DNA of 6,498 nucleotides from Elusimicrobiota bacterium (GTDB lineage Bacteria > Elusimicrobiota > Endomicrobiia > Endomicrobiales > Endomicrobiaceae). The stretch lies in assembly GCA_031256695.1 (NCBI GenBank), contig JAIRQB010000108.1:1-6498 (forward strand). Reading direction: 5' to 3'. The notes under the pieces were generated by a model. That model worked only from the letters and a program-made list of their open reading frames with translations, was not told the DNA's origin and did not search any database. Every line of letters begins with the position of its first letter. Positions within the stretch are counted from its first letter, which is position 1. The position numbers and the translations under genes were made by a program. Below are positions 1 to 4,263 of the stretch, piece by piece.

Positions 1-17
1 CACTTGTCTCTATCAGA

Positions 18-53
18 ATTGCGTCGCGCTATGCGTTTGCGCCCGCCGCCAAT
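18..53. repeat. GC-rich 36-nt palindromic mini-repeat, single-unit copy
   Basis: This short GC-rich stretch sits in AT-rich intergenic DNA. Positions 26-49 are identical over 24 nt to 403-426 in the hom leader. The element begins ATTG and ends CAAT, so the ends are inverted repeats. It has the same total length as the 358-429 element would have with a single 18-bp unit, since that element is 36 nt longer and carries two extra units. The seen facts are the identity and the inverted ends. That it belongs to a dispersed family is inference. Confidence 0.6.
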
Positions 54-132
54 GACACATGGTCTCTTTTATAATCAAAATGACAATGACTACTCAGCGG
101 CTTTACATTTTAGCGCCAGAGCGTTTATATTT

Positions 133-162
133 TTGAATCACTCTATCTTTATTAAGTATAAT
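133..162 (+). promoter_or_regulatory. Candidate sigma-70-type promoter (TTGAAT - 18 nt - TATAAT)
   Basis: TTGAAT at 133-138 is followed after 18 nt by a perfect TATAAT at 157-162, which predicts a start near 169. The predicted transcript runs into a small CGTCT/AGACG hairpin (179-191) and then the 193-242 terminator hairpin, so it would be only about 75 nt unless read-through occurs. In AT-rich DNA such boxes arise by chance; another bare TATAAT lies at 70-75 with no clear -35. Treat as tentative. Confidence 0.3.
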
Positions 163-192
163 CCACCCGCTTTAAGAGCGTCTGATAGACGG

Positions 193-242
193 AAAAAAAC
201 ACAAAGGCGCGCCAAAAATCCTGCGCGCTTTTGTGTTTTTTT
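193..242. terminator. Strong bidirectional rho-independent terminator hairpin
   Basis: Positions 193-212 pair with 223-242 over 20 bp (one G-U), closing a 10-nt loop. The stem has a GC-rich top (GGCGCGC/GCGCGCT) and an A-rich left base matched to a T-rich right base, so either strand gives a GC hairpin followed by a U-tract. On the plus strand it would stop transcripts entering from the left. This implies that hom has its own promoter downstream of about 242, or is controlled by read-through of this structure. Confidence 0.8.
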
Positions 243-265
243 ATACAAAGACAAAATACTGTCTT

Positions 266-294
266 TTGAGAAGTTTAAAAGGTATTGTTAATTT
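266..294 (+). promoter_or_regulatory. Possible hom promoter (TTGAGA - 17 nt - TAATTT)
   Basis: TTGAGA at 266-271 is separated by 17 nt from TAATTT at 289-294, just downstream of the terminator and about 200 nt before the hom start. A perfect TATAAT also occurs at 344-349, but no acceptable -35 lies 16-18 nt before it. Some promoter is expected in 243-498 because of the upstream terminator. Which box is used cannot be decided from sequence. Confidence 0.2.
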
Positions 295-357
295 CTACTA
301 TCGCAGATTAAGGATAATTGCGGAACGGCAAATAAAAAATCTTTATAATAAAAATGG

Positions 358-429
358 ATTGCGGCAGCGCTATGTGTTTGCGCAGCGCTATGTGTTTGCG
401 CAGCGCTATGCGTTTGCGCCCGCCGCAAT
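358..429. repeat. Tandem 18-bp repeat array within an 8-bp terminal inverted repeat
   Basis: Three head-to-tail 18-bp units lie at 364-381, 382-399 and 400-417. The first two are identical and the third differs by one base (C for T at 411). The array is bracketed by ATTGCGGC (358-365) and its exact reverse complement GCCGCAAT (422-429). Within the array the GCGC segments can pair across units (364-370 with 380-386, one A-A mismatch), so the transcribed leader would be highly structured. It lies 70 nt before the hom start codon. No spacers separate the units, so it is not a CRISPR array. Confidence 0.85.
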
Positions 430-486
430 AACGCCAATGTTTTGCTGATAAAAATCAATTTCAAAAAGAAATCCATACTGCTGACA

Positions 487-492
487 AAAGGA
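487..492 (+). promoter_or_regulatory. Ribosome binding site deciding the hom start
   Basis: AAAGGA lies 6 nt before ATG 499. The upstream in-frame TTG at 442 has no comparable site and would add a 19-residue lysine-rich tail unrelated to the dehydrogenase fold, so ATG 499 is preferred. Confidence 0.7.
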
Positions 493-498
493 AAAAAT

Positions 499-1785
499 AT
501 GACAAAAGAAACAATAAATATCGGTTTAATAGGATACGGAACAGTCGGAAAAGGCGTTGTCCGTATTTTGAAGAGTTCGTCAAAAATTATTATAGGCAAA
601 GTCGGAAAACCCATAGAGGTAAAATCAATTTGCGATATAAATCCGATTGACAAAACAGAACTTTACGTAAAAGATTTTCGCCAAATCATAAAAGACCCTG
701 ATATAGATTTAATTGTAGAACTCATAGGCGGATACGAACCCGCTAGGACTATAATAATAGAGTCTTTAAAAGCGGGCAAAAATGTGGTGACGGCAAATAA
801 GGCGGCTCTCGCCAAATTTTGGGGCGAAATTTATACTGCGATACAAACCTATCAAAAGTCTGTCTATTATGAAGCGGCAGTCGGCGGGGCAATTCCTGTG
901 ATAGCGGGTTTAACAGAAGGTTTAGCGGGCGAAGAAATTTTAGAAATAAAGGGCATACTCAATGGAACGACAAACTTTATTTTAAGCAAGATGACAAAAG
1001 ACGCTCTTGATTATAAAAGCGCTTTAAAGGAAGCGCAAAGCGCAGGTTTTGCAGAAACAGACCCCTCTTTTGACGTAAATGGCATAGACACTGCAAATAA
1101 ACTGGCAATTCTTGCCTCTTTGGCTTGGGGCAGTTGGATAAAAGTAAAAGATATATCAGTTTCAGGGATAGCGGATTTAGATATTAAAGATGTATCTCTT
1201 ACAAAAAGAAACGGCTCTATAAAACTTATAGGCTCTGCGGTAAAAATGAAAAACGGCATAGATTTATCCGTTCAGCCGTGCTTTATAGGCAAAGAGCATC
1301 CTTTTTCATCAGTCCGAGATGAATATAATGCCGTAATGATTAAAGGCAAAAATTCTGGCGATGTATTGTTTTACGGCAAGGGCGCGGGTCAAGGACCCGC
1401 CGCAAGCGCAGTGGTCTCAGATATTATAAATCTGTCTCAATTTATGGTCACAAACACAAAAGGAATTATCCCCGACATTATCTATGACCCCAAAATAAAA
1501 AATCAAATTCTGCCTTTCTCAAAAAGCAAAGCGGCTTATTATTTGCGTTTCACAGTTTCAGATAAACCCGGCGTTTTTGCAAAACTTGCCGATATTTTAG
1601 GCAAGCATAAAGTCTCAATAGCAAGTCTCTCCCAGCCCAATATCTCGCGCGGCGATTTTGCAGACATTGTAATTATCACCCATCCGTCTGTATTAGAAGA
1701 TTTAAACAGCGCGCTAAAAGAGATTAAATCGCTGCGCTCCATAATAAAATCCGCGCCTGTAAAAATAAAAATAGAAACATTCTAA
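499..1785 (+). CDS. hom: Homoserine dehydrogenase with C-terminal ACT domain
   Basis: A 428-residue NAD(P)-dependent enzyme that reduces aspartate 4-semialdehyde to homoserine, the branch point to threonine and methionine in the cytoplasm. The Rossmann glycine motif is G12-Y-G-T-V-G-K-G. The family signatures GGYEPAR (77-83), TANKA (98-102), EAAVGGAIP (125-133) and NGTTN (155-159) are all present. E186, D197 and K201 match yeast E208, D219 and K223 at a constant offset of 22, so the catalytic residues are intact. GKGAGQGPAASAVVSD (293-308) closes the catalytic core. Residues about 347-420 form an ACT domain (DKPGVFAKLADIL), which in this family usually senses threonine. Length is typical for the single-domain ACT-containing form, without fused aspartokinase. 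ATG 499 is chosen for its AAAGGA site and the position of the Rossmann fold. The leader contains a structured tandem repeat. The next gene follows after 57 nt on the same strand and may be co-transcribed. Confidence 0.96.
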   Translation: MTKETINIGLIGYGTVGKGVVRILKSSSKIIIGKVGKPIEVKSICDINPIDKTELYVKDFRQIIKDPDIDLIVELIGGYEPARTIIIESLKAGKNVVTANKAALAKFWGEIYTAIQTYQKSVYYEAAVGGAIPVIAGLTEGLAGEEILEIKGILNGTTNFILSKMTKDALDYKSALKEAQSAGFAETDPSFDVNGIDTANKLAILASLAWGSWIKVKDISVSGIADLDIKDVSLTKRNGSIKLIGSAVKMKNGIDLSVQPCFIGKEHPFSSVRDEYNAVMIKGKNSGDVLFYGKGAGQGPAASAVVSDIINLSQFMVTNTKGIIPDIIYDPKIKNQILPFSKSKAAYYLRFTVSDKPGVFAKLADILGKHKVSIASLSQPNISRGDFADIVIITHPSVLEDLNSALKEIKSLRSIIKSAPVKIKIETF

Positions 1786-1788
1786 TTT

Positions 1789-1815
1789 CCCGCCGCAGCC
1801 TGCCGAAGGCGCAAT
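1789..1815. repeat. GC-rich hairpin sequence in the hom-LTA synthase gap
   Basis: The 57-nt gap holds a GC-rich stretch starting CCCGCCGCA (1789-1797), identical to 419-427 of the hom-leader element, and ending GCGCAAT (1809-1815). Between them GCCT (1798-1801) pairs with AGGC (1807-1810) around a 5-nt loop. No T-tract follows on the plus strand, so it is a poor terminator. It looks like a diverged relative of the intergenic mini-repeats, with a small hairpin inserted. Confidence 0.4.
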
Positions 1816-1842
1816 CTAAAAAAATCAAAACGGAATGCTTAA

Positions 1843-3849
1843 ATGAAACAATTCAAACTAATCCTGTCTAAAATTTTTCTTATAAATGCTGTTTTTCTAT
1901 TTTTTATGTCTCTATACAGGCTGATTTTCTTTTTAAATTATAAGAAGGGCGTTGACCTTGAAGGTTTAGGTTTTGATATTTTGAAATCTTTTTATTGGGG
2001 AATTCGGTTTGACTTGTCAGTTTTATCCTATATAAATGCCTTGCCGCTTTTAGTTTTTATCATAGCGTTTTTAGCGGGGCAGACTATTTATTTCAAAACA
2101 TTTTTTAAATTCTTGCAGTTTTACTATACGGCGACAGTAGGCATTCTTGCCGTCTTATACATAATAGATTTCAACTTTTACGGATACTTCCAAGACCATA
2201 TCAATATAATGATTTACGGTTTTTTTGAAGACGACACAAGCGCTTTGCTTTCAACTTTTTATCAGCATTACAATTTGTTTTTGATTTTATTCGCAATGGT
2301 ATTCGTTTTTTTTGCGGTTTTTCTTTTGTCAAAAAACATATTAAAACTAAAAAAATATATTTATCCTCTTCCGACGCTTCCGATGAGGATTATAATATCC
2401 GTTTTATCGCCGATTATTTTATTTATCCTTATGAGAGGGACATTCGCTTGGAACGCTATTGGAACTTATTCCGACATATCTTCAAATGTTTTCTTAAACA
2501 AAACGGCTATAAATTGCGCTTTTACTTTGCAAAGAGCCGTAGAGCATAAAAACCGCGAAAATAAAGACCCCGATTATGTCTCAATTGCAGGATATAAAGA
2601 CGGTATAAGGCAGGCTTTTGCCGATTTTTTAGGCAAGGATATAAATGAAATTCCCATAGATAAGCCTGAAAATTCTTTGATAAGTTTTACCGCCAAAAAC
2701 GCTGAAATAGAGAAAATAAAACCAAATGTCATTCTTATAATAATGGAAAGTTTCGGCGCGGATTTAATTAAATATCAAAGCGCTGATTTTGACGTTTTAG
2801 GCTCTCTAAAAAAACATTTTGACAGCGGCATAGTTTTTTACAATTTTGCATCCGAAGAGAGCGTGACTGTCAGCGCTATAGAGGCTTTGTTTTTAAATAT
2901 ACAGGAAAGACCAATCACTCCCGTCTATTTGGCTCAATCCAAATATGCTAAAAACAAATATCTGTTTTCGGCTATGCTTCCATATAAAGAAAAAAACTAT
3001 CGGACGATTTTTATTTACGGCGATAATACGAGTTGGAGAAATATAGGCGAGTTTGCTTTAAATAACGGATACGATAAAGCATTGAGCGGCGATGGATACG
3101 GATATACGAGGGGTCCCTGGGGCATATTTGACGAGTTTTTATTTGATTTGGTTTTTAAAGAATTGGAAAAAGAGTCTCAAGACGGAAAGCAGAGCATTTT
3201 CATAACGGCGCTTACTACCACAAATCATCCACCTTATACTTTGCCTGAAAATTATAAGCCTCTTCCGCTTACAATCCCAGATTCTTTAAAAGAGAAAATT
3301 TTTGATATGGATACCGCTAAAAAGAGATTTCTCTCTTATCAATATGCAAATGAGATGTTAGGGCGCTTTATAGATAAAATCAAAAATTCAAAATATGCTG
3401 AAAACACAATCATAGCGGTTACGGGAGACCACAGTTCCAATTCCCATTCCATTAAAAATTTTAGAGATTCAATATCAGTTCCATTTTATTTATATGTCCC
3501 GCCGAAATTGAAGCCTAAAAATTATAATTTGAACGTTCTCGGCTCGCATTTAGACATTATGCCTACGCTTTACAATTTATCTCTTTCAAGCGCTCAATTT
3601 ATGTCTGAAGGAATAGATTTATTCTCGGCAAAAGCGGCGGACAATTTTATTATGTATAAAGAATTTATGATGGATAAAAATTATGCTTCAGGTTTTAACC
3701 TTTCAAATTGGCTGCCGCTGCACTTTACTTTGAAAAACGGCGGATTAGAGCCTTCTCAATTTTTGCCTCAACACGTCGCTCTGTCAAAAAAACTTCTCTC
3801 AATAACGGCTATTTCCGATTATTTGCTTAAAAAAACGGGACAAAAATAA
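1843..3849 (+). CDS. LTA synthase / phosphoglycerol transferase family membrane sulfatase-fold protein
   Basis: A 668-residue inner-membrane protein. About five hydrophobic helices occupy residues 10-32, 64-85, 94-114, 143-164 and 182-200, followed by a large extracytoplasmic sulfatase-fold domain (about 294-590). This is the LtaS/OpgB architecture and size. The metal-site motif IMESFG carries E302; T342 in the SVTVSAIEAL segment is the likely nucleophilic threonine; TTTNHPPY (458-465) and TGDHSS (527-532, with D529 and H530) supply the other metal and substrate contacts. Family members move glycerol-phosphate or phosphoethanolamine from phospholipid head groups to lipoteichoic acid, periplasmic glucans or other envelope acceptors. 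The acceptor cannot be told from sequence. T342 aligns with the nucleophile only by eye, since the flanking residues differ from the LtaS pattern. Ribosome binding is weak (CGGA about 8 nt upstream). It lies 57 nt after hom, with no functional link apparent, and is closed by the terminator at its stop codon. Confidence 0.9.
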   Translation: MKQFKLILSKIFLINAVFLFFMSLYRLIFFLNYKKGVDLEGLGFDILKSFYWGIRFDLSVLSYINALPLLVFIIAFLAGQTIYFKTFFKFLQFYYTATVGILAVLYIIDFNFYGYFQDHINIMIYGFFEDDTSALLSTFYQHYNLFLILFAMVFVFFAVFLLSKNILKLKKYIYPLPTLPMRIIISVLSPIILFILMRGTFAWNAIGTYSDISSNVFLNKTAINCAFTLQRAVEHKNRENKDPDYVSIAGYKDGIRQAFADFLGKDINEIPIDKPENSLISFTAKNAEIEKIKPNVILIIMESFGADLIKYQSADFDVLGSLKKHFDSGIVFYNFASEESVTVSAIEALFLNIQERPITPVYLAQSKYAKNKYLFSAMLPYKEKNYRTIFIYGDNTSWRNIGEFALNNGYDKALSGDGYGYTRGPWGIFDEFLFDLVFKELEKESQDGKQSIFITALTTTNHPPYTLPENYKPLPLTIPDSLKEKIFDMDTAKKRFLSYQYANEMLGRFIDKIKNSKYAENTIIAVTGDHSSNSHSIKNFRDSISVPFYLYVPPKLKPKNYNLNVLGSHLDIMPTLYNLSLSSAQFMSEGIDLFSAKAADNFIMYKEFMMDKNYASGFNLSNWLPLHFTLKNGGLEPSQFLPQHVALSKKLLSITAISDYLLKKTGQK

Positions 3850-3889
3850 AAAAGAGCGGAAATTTTTAATTAAATCTCCGCTCTTTTTT
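3848..3889. terminator. Bidirectional terminator between convergent genes
   Basis: Positions 3848-3860 pair perfectly with 3877-3889 (13 bp, core AGAGCGGA/TCCGCTCT), and after one mismatch the stem continues with 3862-3865 pairing 3872-3875. The A-rich left base and T-rich right base give a U-tract on either strand. The left arm overlaps the last two bases of the TAA stop of the preceding gene. It ends the hom-LTA synthase transcript and can also end the opposing copZ-like transcript, whose stop is at 3958. Confidence 0.88.
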
Positions 3890-3908
3890 GATTTTGCTAA
3901 ATTGTCTC

Positions 3909-3927
3909 AATTGCCCGCGCTGCAATT
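3909..3927. repeat. Short palindrome AATTGC-7-GCAATT
   Basis: AATTGC (3909-3914) and its reverse complement GCAATT (3922-3927) flank a GC-rich 7-nt core CCGCGCT. The layout resembles a minimal version of the other intergenic mini-repeats (ATTGC ends around a GC-rich core). It lies between the shared terminator and the stop of the copZ-like gene. It could be a chance 6-bp palindrome. Confidence 0.35.
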
Positions 3928-3957
3928 TGCTCTTGTTAATTTTTCAATTTTCAAATT

Positions 3958-4167
3958 CTAATTGACAATTTCATATCCCTGCTCTTGTATTTCCTCTTTC
4001 ATTTTAGCCACTGAAACTTTAGCGCCGTCATATTCAACAAAGGCTTTTCCTTCTTCCAAATTGACTTCCGCTTTTTTTACTCCCTCTAAAGATTCCAACG
4101 CTCCCTTAACTGCTTTTACGCAATGTAGGCAAGACATACCTTCTATTGTTATTTCAGCCTTTTCCAT
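3958..4167 (-). CDS. copZ: CopZ-like heavy-metal-associated (HMA) metallochaperone
   Basis: A 69-residue single HMA domain with the beta-alpha-beta-beta-alpha-beta pattern typical of CopZ and Atx1 proteins. The metal loop G10-M-S-C-L-H-C16 has both cysteines (C13, C16) that bind Cu(I), followed by the usual helix and the conserved SLEGVKKAEVNLEEGKA stretch and a C-terminal QGYEI. It has no signal peptide, so it acts in the cytoplasm, normally handing Cu(I) to a P1B ATPase or a copper repressor. The start is firm: AAGGAGG (4174-4180) lies 6 nt before ATG. It follows the ATPase-like gene on the same strand after 96 nt. Its partner lacks the metal-transfer cysteines, so the usual chaperone-to-pump hand-off to that protein is not expected. 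Other soft metals cannot be excluded from sequence alone. Confidence 0.9.
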   Translation of the reverse strand: MEKAEITIEGMSCLHCVKAVKGALESLEGVKKAEVNLEEGKAFVEYDGAKVSVAKMKEEIQEQGYEIVN

Positions 4168-4215
4168 TTACAGCCTCCTTAAAAATTAAATAAACGGCTT
4201 TTAAAAACTTAAAAC

Positions 4216-4243
4216 AAAATTAGCGCAATAGCGCCGCAATTTT
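4216..4243 (-). terminator. Hairpin with T-tract between ATPase-like gene and copZ
   Basis: Read on the minus strand, AAAATT (4243-4238) pairs with AATTTT (4221-4216) and GCGC (4234-4231) pairs with GCGC (4226-4223) around a TATT loop, with an asymmetric internal loop between the two stems. A T-rich run (4220-4211, TTTTGTTTT) follows, as in a weak intrinsic terminator. It starts 21 nt after the ATPase-like stop codon. The plus strand at 4233-4240 reads GCCGCAAT, the same 8-mer that bounds the hom-leader repeat, so it may be another member of the mini-repeat family. Partial read-through to copZ is possible. Confidence 0.4.
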
Positions 4244-4263
4244 AAACTTTTGCCGAAATAATT

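Noticed and set aside
4..291. Plus-strand open frame of 95 codons at the left edge
   Set aside because: No recognisable domain, runs through the mini-repeat and the terminator hairpin, and has a low-complexity basic composition; no good ribosome site.
364..417. CRISPR array
   Set aside because: The three 18-bp units abut each other without spacers, and no cas gene is nearby.
233..448. Plus-strand frame encoding repeated QRYVFA
   Set aside because: The repeated peptide is simply the 18-bp DNA repeat read in frame; the frame begins in a terminator stem and matches no family.
442..498. TTG start giving a 447-residue homoserine dehydrogenase
   Set aside because: The extra 19 residues are lysine-rich and outside the fold, while ATG 499 has a well-placed AAAGGA site.
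288..653. Minus-strand frame encoding repeated AAQTHS
   Set aside because: It is the reverse reading of the same repeat and overlaps the start of hom.
1835..1846. Tiny ATG-CTT-AAA-TGA frame overlapping the LTA synthase start, possibly for translational coupling
   Set aside because: Only three codons, no ribosome site of its own, and easily produced by chance.
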